Origin: Desulfosporosinus sp049943955
GTDB taxonomy: Bacteria; Bacillota; Desulfitobacteriia; Desulfitobacteriales; Desulfitobacteriaceae
NCBI RefSeq assembly: GCF_049943955.1
Contig: NZ_JBNFTW010000001.1
Span: forward strand, 372,001-436,000
Length of the DNA stretch: 64,000 bases
Reading direction: 5' to 3'
The position numbers and the translations under genes are program-made. The number at the start of each line of letters is the position of its first letter. Position 1 is the first letter of the stretch. Below the pieces are notes generated by a model, which was not told the origin of the DNA, did no database searches, and was given only the letters and a program-made list of their open reading frames with translations. Positions 7,519 to 15,717 of this stretch are shown here, piece by piece.

Positions 7519-8799
7519 TTATCCTACCTTCCTGGCATCTTTCTCTGCCCTGTATTCTTGGCTTAAGGCTAAGAGCCGTTCTCCGATAAATTTCGTATCC
7601 GTAACGTGTTCTTTTCCGTATATTTCGATTCTCTTTCCAGGTCCATCCGGGGTCATTAAATCTGCCAGGCCGGTCCTGAGGATTTCCAAGGACTCGTCTT
7701 CCCGATTGCCGCAGAGTAGAAGAACACAGGGAAGACCCGGTTTTTGAAGCGGTAGAATCTCGCGGAGAGCTTTGACGATGGCGTGTGCATGATGCCACTG
7801 TTCTTGATTGGCCATCATGAAGCCTCCAAGGAGATAACCATCAATATTTGGCTGCGAAAGGACGCATTTTGCCACCCGGTAAATCTTAGAACCTACGGGA
7901 TTTCCGCTGGTATCAGCATAGTTGGCAGGTTTTAAGCCAACTTGATTTAAAACATCAAGACCCATCATGGCAGAGCCGCCTCCAATGGGATGATAACCGA
8001 TATGGTAAGGACTAACTTCGTCATACCCCATATTCATCAGAAATCCTGTTCCCCGGGCATCTGTCTCCTCGATACTCCAGCCAATATAATCAAGTTCTGT
8101 CGGTTCTCCAGGAAGATCCCGGGCGATCTTAATCCCAAATTCCGGGTGCCGGCTCACTGAACTATTGTCGATTTCCATCTTGCAATCAGCGCAAATAAGT
8201 TCACCGTTTCCTGTCATGATTAAAGGATTAATTTCGAGAGTTTGACAATCGTATTTTTTATACGTTTGCGAAAGTTTGGCAAAGAAGGAAGCAAATTTAC
8301 TCAAGTCTTTGGCCGGGATTCCTGCTTGACTTGCTAAATCAACTCCATCATAAGTTTGCAATCCGTTTACTGGATTGACAAACATTTTGATTATCTTTTC
8401 TTCGGGGACACTTTCAATATCCATGCCGCCCTCGGTACTAAACATGACCATGGGGGATCGAGCTTCTCTCGCCCCATTAATCACGAGTGAGACGTAAAAT
8501 TCCTTTTTGATATCAAGTTTTTCTTCAACAAGTACCTGACGCACAGGTAATCCTTTGACCGTCTTAGCCAAGATTTCGGCGGCGGCACTAGCTGCTTCTT
8601 CCGGAGTATTCACCAATTTTACGATCCCTGCTTTGCCGCGTCCTCCTGCCTGGACCTGACCTTTAACGGCAACAGGACCGCCGATCCATTCGGCAGCTTG
8701 CTTTGCCTCTTCGGGCGTAGCAGCTGAACGGCCTTTGGGAACAGGTATACCGGCTTTAGAAAGCCATTCCTTACCTTGATACTCTAAGAATCTTGCCAT
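7519..8799 (-). CDS. SucC-like ATP-grasp acyl-CoA synthetase beta subunit
   Basis: The 426-residue protein starts with the beta-subunit ATP-grasp domain (FLEYQGKEWLSKAGIPVPKG, then VKGQVQAGGRGKAGIV with the nucleotide-binding Lys and Gly-rich loop). It continues through 'LEINPLI' and 'ADCKMEIDN', which hold the Mg ligands. The C-terminal half carries the CoA-ligase domain (YHPIGGGSAMMGLDVLN, then DTSGNP). It should pair with the SucD-like subunit to make an acyl-CoA from a carboxylate with ATP or GTP, or run in reverse to conserve energy. It is about 30-40 residues longer than typical SucC. GGAGGAGAAATT in front of the ATG at 8799 fixes this start, although the frame is open back to 8943. Confidence 0.8.
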   Translation of the reverse strand: MARFLEYQGKEWLSKAGIPVPKGRSAATPEEAKQAAEWIGGPVAVKGQVQAGGRGKAGIVKLVNTPEEAASAAAEILAKTVKGLPVRQVLVEEKLDIKKEFYVSLVINGAREARSPMVMFSTEGGMDIESVPEEKIIKMFVNPVNGLQTYDGVDLASQAGIPAKDLSKFASFFAKLSQTYKKYDCQTLEINPLIMTGNGELICADCKMEIDNSSVSRHPEFGIKIARDLPGEPTELDYIGWSIEETDARGTGFLMNMGYDEVSPYHIGYHPIGGGSAMMGLDVLNQVGLKPANYADTSGNPVGSKIYRVAKCVLSQPNIDGYLLGGFMMANQEQWHHAHAIVKALREILPLQKPGLPCVLLLCGNREDESLEILRTGLADLMTPDGPGKRIEIYGKEHVTDTKFIGERLLALSQEYRAEKDARKVG

Positions 8800-9018
8800 A
8801 ATTTCTCCTCCAAAACGTATAATTTTGATTTTTGATTTTCCGATGTCAATACCCTTGACTGTTAATAAGTGAACAATATTGGAACTTTCATAAATCATTG
8901 AACAAATGTTCTCTAAAACTGGATAGTAACTGACATTTATCAAAGTAATGTTAATTTGTTGAAGTAAATAGTTTATTAAAGTGAAAACAAAACAGCGTTT
9001 TAAAGATTGTACATACTA

Positions 9019-9201
9019 TTACTCTTTTGGCGGTGGATTCGCTGCTTTTTCTTTGTAGTGGACACATGAGATGACCGAAAATTCACCGCCCTGACAATAA
9101 TACATGCAAAAATCTTCCGTACTTGGATGAAGGATTTCGCAGGCACCTCTGTCTGCACAACTTGCACATAGACATTGAAGACAGAAACCATCGAAGTTCA
9201 T
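9019..9201 (-). CDS. Small cysteine-rich protein (60 aa), probable metal binder
   Basis: The start at 9201 is set by AAGGAGGGATAAAGAAA before the ATG. In 60 residues there are eight cysteines (7, 10, 12, 15, 21, 32, 36, 46), with the dense opening CLQCLCASC and a lysine/proline tail. There is no signal peptide. This is not a recognised ferredoxin pattern, and a zinc or Fe-S site is plausible. It is the first gene after a sigma-54 promoter, and the acyl-CoA synthetase genes follow on the same strand after a 219-base gap without a strong terminator. It may therefore be co-regulated with them. Function unknown. Confidence 0.6.
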   Translation of the reverse strand: MNFDGFCLQCLCASCADRGACEILHPSTEDFCMYYCQGGEFSVISCVHYKEKAANPPPKE

Positions 9202-9268
9202 TTTCTTTATCCCTCCTTCTGGGGTATTAATAAGTGAATAACTCACTTAAATTACTGCTGCTTAAGAA

Positions 9269-9285
9269 TTGCAATTCTGATGCCA
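9269..9285 (-). promoter_or_regulatory. Sigma-54 (-24/-12) promoter
   Basis: On the minus strand TTGGCATCAGAATTGCA matches the consensus TTGGCAC-N5-TTGCA. The invariant GG and GC are separated by exactly 10 bases. The expected start is near 9259, 58 bases ahead of the ATG at 9201. A sigma-54 activator gene lies directly upstream on the same strand. Confidence 0.85.
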
Positions 9286-9307
9286 AAATTTTAAATGGAC
9301 TTCCCCC

Positions 9308-9341
9308 AAAAACCCTATTGGGGTCATCTGCTCCAATAGGG
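9308..9341 (-). promoter_or_regulatory. Inverted repeat upstream of the sigma-54 promoter: candidate activator site
   Basis: CCCTATTGG (9313-9321) and CCAATAGGG (9333-9341) form a perfect 9-bp inverted repeat with an 11-base centre. It is centred about 68 bases upstream of the predicted start, which is plausible for an enhancer-binding-protein site. On the minus strand TTTTT follows directly, so it also has the form of a terminator. Since the upstream regulator already has its own stronger terminator at 9463-9510, the operator reading is somewhat preferred. Confidence 0.5.
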
Positions 9342-9462
9342 CAGCTTACAATCCTTTGATATTCGTAGGTTGCGAGATAATCATTAGTTACAGTTTTCAT
9401 TAGAAATAATATTTTTCAGGGGAATATAGATAGTTTAAAATGATCTGATTTATGTCCCCATT

Positions 9463-9510
9463 AAAAAGAAATGTTCCAAAGATGAAATTCGTCATTTCAC
9501 CTTTGGAACA
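9463..9510 (-). terminator. Terminator of the sigma-54 activator gene
   Basis: Arms 9472-9488 and 9494-9510 pair at 16 of 17 positions (TGTTCCAAAG...CTTTGGAACA). On the minus strand a T-rich run (TTCTTTTTAA) follows. The hairpin begins 9 bases after the stop codon. Confidence 0.85.
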
Positions 9511-9518
9511 AATAATAA

Positions 9519-11441
9519 CTAGTCTTTAAATTCATTACGTTTTCGCCAAAGAGTGGTGCGCCCAATACCTAACTTTTGGGCTGCCAGATTTCGGTCGTTC
9601 GCATACTGTGCTAACATCAAATCAATAATTTGTTTTTCGGCTTGATCTAAGGCATCTTTAAGGCCATTATCAAGATTGACTTGCAGCGAAAGCGTACCGT
9701 TGTCTTTCCTGCTCTCTTTATTTAATACTTTGTTTAATATTCCAACCCAACTAGGTGTGTTTTTAAAATGATCAACTAATAACGACAATTGTTCGATTAC
9801 GTTACGCAGTTCCCGGATATTTCCAGGCCACGTATATTCAAGCAATAAGGGCAACAACTCGTTTACGGTTTTGGCATCGAGTTCTTTGCTGAATTTTTGG
9901 AAGAAGACCCCCGTTAGTAAAGGAATATCTTCTTTGCGCTCTCTTAAGGGGGGGAGTTTTATTCCAAAAACCTTCAAACGATAATATAAATCATTGCGGA
10001 ATTCCTCGTGCTTGACTTTTTCTTCGAGGTTCTTATTCGTGGCACTGATTATTCGAATGTCAACAGGTATAATTTTATCGCCGCCAATATGCATGATTTC
10101 TTTTTCCTGCAAGACTCGCAATAACCTGGCTTGCAATGATTTCGGTATTTCGCCAATCTCGTCCAAAAAGATTGTTCCGTTGTGAGCCAGTTCAAATAAA
10201 CCCTGCTTTCCCTCCTTTTTAGCGCCTGTAAAGGCACCACCTTCATAACCGAATAGTTCACTTTCCAGTAAATGTTCAGGAATAGCAGCACAATTCACAG
10301 CGATAAAAGGCCCACTGGCACGTTGGCTTGAATTATGAATGCTCTGAGCAAATAGTTCCTTACCGGTTCCGGATTCGCCTTCGATCAGGACGGAAGATTG
10401 GGTTGTCGCATACAATGCAGCCATTTCTTTAAGTTCAAGCATATTGGGGTTGTTTGTCAGAATATCATCAAAATAATGCTTAGCTATAAATCCTTTATGA
10501 TAAATCCGCTTGCGAATTTGTTGCTCCAAGTTCTGGACTTTCGTAACGTCTTGAAATGTACTTACGACCCCGACTGGCTTGTCATCGAGAAAAATGGGTT
10601 GGCGAGTAGCCGTTATTATCCCTCCATTGATCTTTTGGAGATAAGCGATTTCCGGCTCGCCATTCTTATAGACATTAGGAATTCCGGTATTGGGAACGAT
10701 GTCTAAAACCTGTTTTCCAAGGGCATCTTCTTTAGGCAAACGGAAAATCCGTTCTGCTGAGGGGTTGAAGGTGACAATTCGATTTTGTTCATCCGTGACA
10801 ATAATTCCCTCAGCGATAGAATTCAGGACTGCATTTAAGCGAATGGCTTGGTTTCTGACAAGTCGATGCACTTGAACGACGTGTTTCGTTTCAAGGATTG
10901 AGCGGTAAACAGTTTCTTCTCCAGAACCTACCTCGATTCCCTCTAAACCTTCTTTTTGAGCTAATTGAACGGCAACGTTGCCGCCGATAATTACTTTTAG
11001 ACCACGCTCTTTAACATCGCTTACTGCCTTTATAATATCTTGTCTATTCAAATATATATATTCATGGAGAGTTTTGTTGAACATCGCTTCAATATCTCGT
11101 ATGCCATATATGTTTCGCCCGTAGTTAAAAAAAGCGATATCATTTACTTCTTTTGGAACTTGATACATAGACCGAACGATATTAAACTGGGTAATCGGAA
11201 TGGAAATAACAGGGATATCCACCACTTGTCTAATATACTCGGCAGTACCTCCTCGACTCAGAATTGCATCTACTTTAGGTTCAATTTCCTTCGCAAGATT
11301 TGCAGCTTCCTCGAAGGCAGCACATAAATTGACATACTTTATGTCTTCGCGTTTAGCTGTTTTTTCGAAGACCTTAGATAGTTTTGGATAACTAGCAATT
11401 AGGGCAAGATTGAGTTGATCCAAATCACTTTTATTATCCAT
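9519..11441 (-). CDS. Sigma-54-dependent transcriptional activator with PrpR_N, PAS, AAA+ and Fis domains
   Basis: The 640-residue regulator has four parts. Residues about 10-185 form a PrpR-type sensor (DAILSRGGTAEYIR at 58-71; PVISIPITQFNIVR). Residues about 200-305 form a PAS domain (AVLNSIAEGIIVTDEQNRIV). The AAA+ sigma-54 domain follows, with Walker A GESGTGKE (355-362) and the sigma-54 contact loop GAFTGA (402-407). The protein ends in a Fis-type helix-turn-helix (AAQKLGIGRTTLWRKRNEF). PrpR_N domains sense small organic acids or their CoA/citrate derivatives, which fits the downstream acyl-CoA synthetase genes. It probably activates the -24/-12 promoter at 9269-9285. AGGGAGGG lies 6 bases before the ATG. 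Confidence 0.93.
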   Translation of the reverse strand: MDNKSDLDQLNLALIASYPKLSKVFEKTAKREDIKYVNLCAAFEEAANLAKEIEPKVDAILSRGGTAEYIRQVVDIPVISIPITQFNIVRSMYQVPKEVNDIAFFNYGRNIYGIRDIEAMFNKTLHEYIYLNRQDIIKAVSDVKERGLKVIIGGNVAVQLAQKEGLEGIEVGSGEETVYRSILETKHVVQVHRLVRNQAIRLNAVLNSIAEGIIVTDEQNRIVTFNPSAERIFRLPKEDALGKQVLDIVPNTGIPNVYKNGEPEIAYLQKINGGIITATRQPIFLDDKPVGVVSTFQDVTKVQNLEQQIRKRIYHKGFIAKHYFDDILTNNPNMLELKEMAALYATTQSSVLIEGESGTGKELFAQSIHNSSQRASGPFIAVNCAAIPEHLLESELFGYEGGAFTGAKKEGKQGLFELAHNGTIFLDEIGEIPKSLQARLLRVLQEKEIMHIGGDKIIPVDIRIISATNKNLEEKVKHEEFRNDLYYRLKVFGIKLPPLRERKEDIPLLTGVFFQKFSKELDAKTVNELLPLLLEYTWPGNIRELRNVIEQLSLLVDHFKNTPSWVGILNKVLNKESRKDNGTLSLQVNLDNGLKDALDQAEKQIIDLMLAQYANDRNLAAQKLGIGRTTLWRKRNEFKD

Positions 11442-11732
11442 ACAATCCCTCCCAAAAGCATATGTTTCTCATTATGATACGTTGTTTCATTATACGAATA
11501 TACAAATTGAATATCTACTCATATTATGGGCTACAACGTCAGTTCTATTAAAAATAGATATGAATTGAAAGTATCATATCTATAATTCTTTTTCAATAAT
11601 TAATTTTTCCTTTTTTCATACAGAGGTATTTAGGAAATACCGCTTATGCAGCAACAAAAGGGGATAGTTTTCTGCTTTGTTTATTAAGCAATATAGATTA
11701 CAATAAGAAAGATACATGGATGGATGAGATAT

Positions 11733-12043
11733 CTAGGAAACTTCATCCTTTTTTGACTTATAATATTGGTATCTTCGTTTACCTAGTTCGAATAGTTCTT
11801 TTTCTTCTTCAGTTTGAACTAACTAATCAATTCCCCAACAAAAATAGGCAGATGAAATTGAATCTCATCAACTCTTGCAGTTACCACGTTCGTATGAGAG
11901 TGCTTTCGGGCGACGGCATAGGCCGCAGAATCCATTAGCTTCATTATTTCTCCCCCATGGATATTACCTACATAGTTGGCTTGACTGGGCTGCATAACAA
12001 CACTCATTACTAAATTGGCTTCAGATAATGGTCTTTCTGCCAT
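11733..12043 (-). pseudogene. Broken acyl-CoA thioesterase (hotdog) gene with internal deletion
   Basis: From an ATG at 12043 (RBS AAAGGA) the frame gives a well-conserved hotdog thioesterase N-terminus of about 74 residues (QPSQANYVGNIHGGEIMKLM, then VTARVDEIQFHLPI), and stops after FVGELIS at 11819. A second frame overlaps this stop and runs from 11822 to 11733. It encodes LVQTEEEKELFELGKRRYQYY, which is the usual C-terminal helix of the same family. The central 50-60 residues that should lie between are gone, and the two pieces are out of frame. This is an internal deletion with frameshift, so the gene is almost certainly inactive. Confidence 0.8.
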
Positions 12044-12203
12044 AGCTTCAATTCCTTTCAAGAGAGATAGAATTATAGTATCCAATTATTTTACAATTAA
12101 TTACATTTGTATTGTTTTTATAAAAACTAGAGACGCAAAATTTTGGCCTGGGAAATCACGAGACAGTTGGTTTTAAATGGGTTTTCAAAGGATGAGTGAA
12201 AAA

Positions 12204-13055
12204 ATGAAAAAGATTATTCTAAGTGCAGATAGTACCTGTGATTTTGATGATAAATTAAAAGAAAGATATAAGGTGAATTGTTGTCCATTACATATTCTTT
12301 TAGACAACAATGATTTTCAGGATGGAATTGACATTACACCGGATGACATTTTCGCTATTTATCAACAAAAACGTATCTTGCCTAAAACGGCAGCTCCGAA
12401 CCCTGTAGAATATATCAGTTATTTTAAAAGGTGGACGGATGAAGGATACGAGGTAATTCATTTAAGCCTGGGATCGGGACTTTCATCTTCTTACCAGAAT
12501 TGTTGTCTAGCGGCGCAGGAATTAAAAGGTGTCTATCCTATCGATTCATGTAATCTTTCTACAGGGATAGGTCTTCTTGTCATTGAGGCGGCTGAGCGTA
12601 TAGCAAAGGGAATGACGGCAGAGAAGATCTCTGAGGAGGTTAAGGCTTTAAGAAGCAGGGTTCAGGCAAGCTTTGTCCTGGATAACCTAACCTATCTTTA
12701 TGAAGGGGGCAGATGCTCAGCTCTTGCTGCTTTCGGTGCTAATATCCTGAATATTAAACCTTGTATTGAAGTAGACAGTAGCAGCGGAAAAATGAAGGTC
12801 GGCAAAAAATATCGAGGTGCCATGGATAAGGTTCTGAAAGCCTATACAATCGATAGGTTACATGGTCATCCTGATATTAATTTGGATCGAGTTTTTATAG
12901 TTCATTCAGGTATATCTTTCGACTATATCAACCTGGTTCGAAAAACTGTTGAAGAAATAGCCGGTTTTAAGGAAGTAATAATTGCAAAGGCTGGCTGTAC
13001 GATCTCTTCTCACTGCGGACCAAATACACTTGGCGTGATGTTTATGACCAATTAA
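12204..13055 (+). CDS. DegV family fatty-acid-binding protein
   Basis: The 283-residue protein has the DegV signature: an opening 'KKIILSADSTCDF', 'KTAAPNPVEYISYF' in the ligand region, 'LSLGSGLSSSYQN' and a C-terminal 'GPNTLGVMF'. DegV/FakB proteins hold a fatty acid in a cleft and, where a FakA kinase exists, present it for phosphorylation. No kinase gene is adjacent. AAGGATGAG at 12187-12195 fits an ATG at 12204. Upstream in-frame ATGs at 12177 and 12192 are less well placed. A terminator follows. Confidence 0.88.
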   Translation: MKKIILSADSTCDFDDKLKERYKVNCCPLHILLDNNDFQDGIDITPDDIFAIYQQKRILPKTAAPNPVEYISYFKRWTDEGYEVIHLSLGSGLSSSYQNCCLAAQELKGVYPIDSCNLSTGIGLLVIEAAERIAKGMTAEKISEEVKALRSRVQASFVLDNLTYLYEGGRCSALAAFGANILNIKPCIEVDSSSGKMKVGKKYRGAMDKVLKAYTIDRLHGHPDINLDRVFIVHSGISFDYINLVRKTVEEIAGFKEVIIAKAGCTISSHCGPNTLGVMFMTN

Positions 13056-13099
13056 CTTTGGCAAAAACTCCTGTACTAGTGAATAAAATAGAATTTTAG

Positions 13100-13139
13100 G
13101 CCATAATCAAGATGTTCCAACGAGATTATGGCTTTTTTT
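13100..13139 (+). terminator. Terminator after degV
   Basis: GCCATAATC (13100-13108) pairs with GATTATGGC (13124-13132) and is followed by seven T residues. Confidence 0.9.
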
Positions 13140-13144
13140 ATTCA

Positions 13145-13238
13145 CTGCAGAGGAAAGGCAGATGTGCAGCAGCAATGAGTGGACGCTGGCCGTACCGGCT
13201 TATAACCGGCTGATAGAGAGCGTGAACTTCCTCTGCAG
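13145..13238. other. Structured element upstream of dgt, unknown
   Basis: CTGCAGAGGAA (13145-13155) and TTCCTCTGCAG (13228-13238) are a perfect 11-bp closing stem around 72 bases. Nested inside are ACGCT/AGCGT (13183-13187 with 13219-13223) and GGCCG/CGGCT (13188-13192 with 13207-13211). The element is GC-richer than its AT-rich surroundings and lies between the degV terminator and dgt. It has no T-tail and matches no riboswitch family I recognise. It could be a small RNA, a leader structure or a mobile repeat unit. Confidence 0.45.
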
Positions 13239-13355
13239 AAGTGGGTTAAATGGGGAACAGTAAAAGGTTTAAATAATATGTTAAAATAGAGATGGCTTTT
13301 CGAAATACAGACAAGATAGGAAGGTTGCTTGTCTAGAAAAAGAGGAGATATGTCT

Positions 13356-14390
13356 ATGTCTGAAAGAAAAATAGACCCTTTGAAGGAAATTACTCCCAGC
13401 TCAGACACTAGTCTAAATATACGCGAACGAACAGAAGAGGATGAAGAACGACTATCAGAGTATGCGGCCAGGAGTAAAATGGCCCTGCGAGAACGTCGGG
13501 AAGAAGAATGCCCCATCCGAACAAAATTTCAGCGGGATCGGGATCGGATTTTGCACAGCAAACCCTTTCGGCGTTTAAAGCATAAGACTCAGGTGTACAT
13601 CGCCCCCTCGGGGGATCATTATCGTACGCGAATGACTCACAGTCTTGAGGTTTCACAAATCTGTCGTACCATTGGACGAGGTTTACAATTAAATGAAGAT
13701 CTAATTGAGGCGATTGCTTTAGGGCATGATGTCGGTCACACCCCCTTTGGGCATGTTGGAGAAGAGGCCTTGCAGAAGATCATTGGGCACTTTGAACATA
13801 ATGAACAATCAATTCGAATTATGAAGGTACTGGCTCGTGACGGCTTAGGGTTGAATTTGACAAAGCCTGTTCTTGATGGGGTCTTGAATCATACCGGAGA
13901 GGGAATTCCGTTTACCCTTGAAGGTCAGATTGTCAAAACCGGTGATCGTATTGCCTATCTCTGCCATGATTATGACGACGCTTTACGGGCAGGGTTATTA
14001 TCCCAAGAGGATTTGCCGCAAAACGTGAAGAAGATATTGGGGGGAAAACCCAGTGTTATGATTTCTAATATGGTCGTTGATATGATCGAAGCGTCGAAGG
14101 GAAAATCTCAGATTCGGCAGACCCCCGAAGTTGGGGGTGCAATGAATGAGTTTAGGCAGTTTATGTTCGTCAAAGTATATAACAGTGCTGCCTTACGGGA
14201 GGAACGCCGAAAAGGACAGTACATTGTTCAAGCACTCTTTGACTATTATATAAAGAATATCGAAAAATTGCCGAGCAATTATTTAGCCTGGGCTGAAGGC
14301 GACAAAACTCAAGCTGTAGTCGACTATATTTCTGGATTGACAGATAATTATGCCATTGATCTCTTTACAACTTTATTTATCCCGCGCTAA
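13356..14390 (+). CDS. dgt: Deoxyguanosinetriphosphate triphosphohydrolase-like protein (HD domain)
   Basis: The 344-residue protein has the full dGTPase-type HD site: 'RTRMTHSLEVSQI', 'ALGHDVGHTPFGH' with the metal-binding HD pair, and 'HNEQSIRI'. These enzymes split dNTPs into nucleoside and triphosphate and help balance dNTP pools. GAGGAG at 13342-13347 sits 8 bases before the ATG at 13356. The codons upstream (TTG at 13329, ATG at 13350) fit less well. The order dgt, (GerMN), dnaG, sigA is a common clostridial arrangement and supports the assignment. Confidence 0.9.
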   Translation: MSERKIDPLKEITPSSDTSLNIRERTEEDEERLSEYAARSKMALRERREEECPIRTKFQRDRDRILHSKPFRRLKHKTQVYIAPSGDHYRTRMTHSLEVSQICRTIGRGLQLNEDLIEAIALGHDVGHTPFGHVGEEALQKIIGHFEHNEQSIRIMKVLARDGLGLNLTKPVLDGVLNHTGEGIPFTLEGQIVKTGDRIAYLCHDYDDALRAGLLSQEDLPQNVKKILGGKPSVMISNMVVDMIEASKGKSQIRQTPEVGGAMNEFRQFMFVKVYNSAALREERRKGQYIVQALFDYYIKNIEKLPSNYLAWAEGDKTQAVVDYISGLTDNYAIDLFTTLFIPR

Positions 14391-14420
14391 GACCGGCGGG
14401 GGTGAAGTGGAATACAAAAA

Positions 14421-14465
14421 GAGAAAGGTTATAGAAACTGAAATTTGTTTGCTATAACCTTTCTC
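14421..14465 (+). terminator. Terminator-like hairpin after dgt
   Basis: A perfect 14-bp stem (14421-14434 with 14452-14465; GAGAAAGGTTATAG and its complement) is followed only by ATTATTAATT, so its T-tract is weak. The remaining bases to 14722 are AT-rich and show no gene or clear signal. Confidence 0.65.
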
Positions 14466-14722
14466 ATTATTAATTCTGCAGAAGAAACACTTAAAATGAA
14501 AAGATATTCTTCATAGAACAGGAAAATCGCACATAACTATTATTACAGAATATGGAGTAAGCAAAATAAAATGTTAAATCTTATCAATTAGCAATAAAAT
14601 ATAGGATTATTTTTGCTGCAGGAGTATAAGTTTTAGAAAAGATAACCAAACTAAGGTTTGGGCAAAAGTCTGAAATGTCAAGAAATGATTTGCATAGCAT
14701 ACTTAACTTACTACTTACTTAA

Positions 14723-15331
14723 TTATTTACGAATCAGACTTGAGTTACTCTTAAGAGGAACACTGGTATCCAGGTTTCCAAGAATACCATCTTGTTTTTG
14801 CCCTTCTAAAAGGAATTGAACGCTTTGAACATCAGGCAAGTTCGTTATGCTATCTACAATACTGTAGATAGTCATTAATTCGGCGTCCGATCCGCCGCCA
14901 AAATTCTTTCGAAATTGACTCGAAAGATTAAGGGTAGCAACTCCGTCTTTAACAACAGCACTCCGCAGGATTGTTCCTTTAGGAAGGGGAGTTTCTAAAC
15001 CTGAAGGAGGAGATGATAGCTCTTCAAATATAGCTTTAATAACTTCTTGATTTGAAACTTCAACAGTCCGTTGATCAGGAACTAAAGCGGTCCCATCCGC
15101 ATTAGGAAAGTAAAGTGTTAGTTTTACTGTTTTTGCTTGCGTTGCTGAACTATTGGGTTCACTCGTGGAAGGTGATGAGGGTGTTATTGTTGTAGTTGTT
15201 GTTTGGTTATTATTATCTGATGAAGATTGGGTTTGCTGAGTTTTTACAGAGTTACATCCCGCCAAAACTGTGACCATAAGTAATAAGGCTATAAAGACGA
15301 GACTATGTACTTTATGAATACCTTTAGTCAT
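14723..15331 (-). CDS. GerMN-domain sporulation/germination lipoprotein
   Basis: The 202-residue precursor has a lipoprotein signal peptide with lipobox LAGC near residue 25, then a 40-residue Ser/Thr/Gln-rich linker. A single GerMN domain follows (VKLTLYFPNADGTALVPDQRTV at about 69-90, then 'PKGTILRSAVVKDGVATLNLS'). GerMN proteins are anchored outside the membrane and act in spore morphogenesis or germination; B. subtilis GerM has two such domains. It is transcribed against dgt and dnaG as a single gene. Its ribosome-binding site is AAGGAGAAATT. Confidence 0.85.
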   Translation of the reverse strand: MTKGIHKVHSLVFIALLLMVTVLAGCNSVKTQQTQSSSDNNNQTTTTTITPSSPSTSEPNSSATQAKTVKLTLYFPNADGTALVPDQRTVEVSNQEVIKAIFEELSSPPSGLETPLPKGTILRSAVVKDGVATLNLSSQFRKNFGGGSDAELMTIYSIVDSITNLPDVQSVQFLLEGQKQDGILGNLDTSVPLKSNSSLIRK

Positions 15332-15717
15332 AATTTCTCCTTCCTTAAAATCGTGCTGTTTAACGGGTGTATAAAGGAGCGACGATTAAACAAGTTTAGT
15401 TTATTGCTTATTCTAACATGCTTTTTGATAATGTTAAAGGGCATGGAAGATTCTTCCTTATTATTGGTGCCTCTAAAGGACTTTTGTTAAGAATACAAGG
15501 CAATAGTTAGGCGGCAAATATTTGTCGAAGAAAAGAGGGATTATGGACTAAAAGAGAGAATTAAATAGGTCTTGAAATGAGAATTGCATCCTTTTTAAAA
15601 CTAATTCTTGATAAGGGGTTTAAAAAAGAGGATTCCGTGAATTTTCGGCGAAGAATTGTATAGAGATAGGGTTGACAAACCATCTGAAATGTGAGAGCAA
15701 ATCGAAGGGCGAAGAAC
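15332..15717. other. 386-base intergenic region between the GerMN gene and dnaG
   Basis: This stretch separates the divergent GerMN and dnaG genes. It holds a 13-base palindrome GGAAGATTCTTCC (15445-15457) and a TTGACA at 15673 without a convincing -10 box. No protein gene is supported. The promoters for the two flanking genes must lie here but cannot be pinned. Confidence 0.5.

Noticed and set aside
8900..8911. GAACAAATGTTC upstream of the SucC-like gene resembles the core of a Gram-positive LexA box (GAACRNRYGTTC).
   Set aside because: The flanking C and G of the consensus are absent and the downstream genes are not SOS-type. Treated as chance unless LexA binding is shown.
13142..13516. 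Open frame of 124 codons on the minus strand across the structured element and the start of dgt.
   Set aside because: It is antisense to dgt, Ser/Arg-rich and has no ribosome-binding site. It is a shadow.
15305..15490. 61-codon plus-strand frame overlapping the start of the GerMN gene.
   Set aside because: It has no ribosome-binding site, is partly antisense to a real gene and shows no family resemblance.
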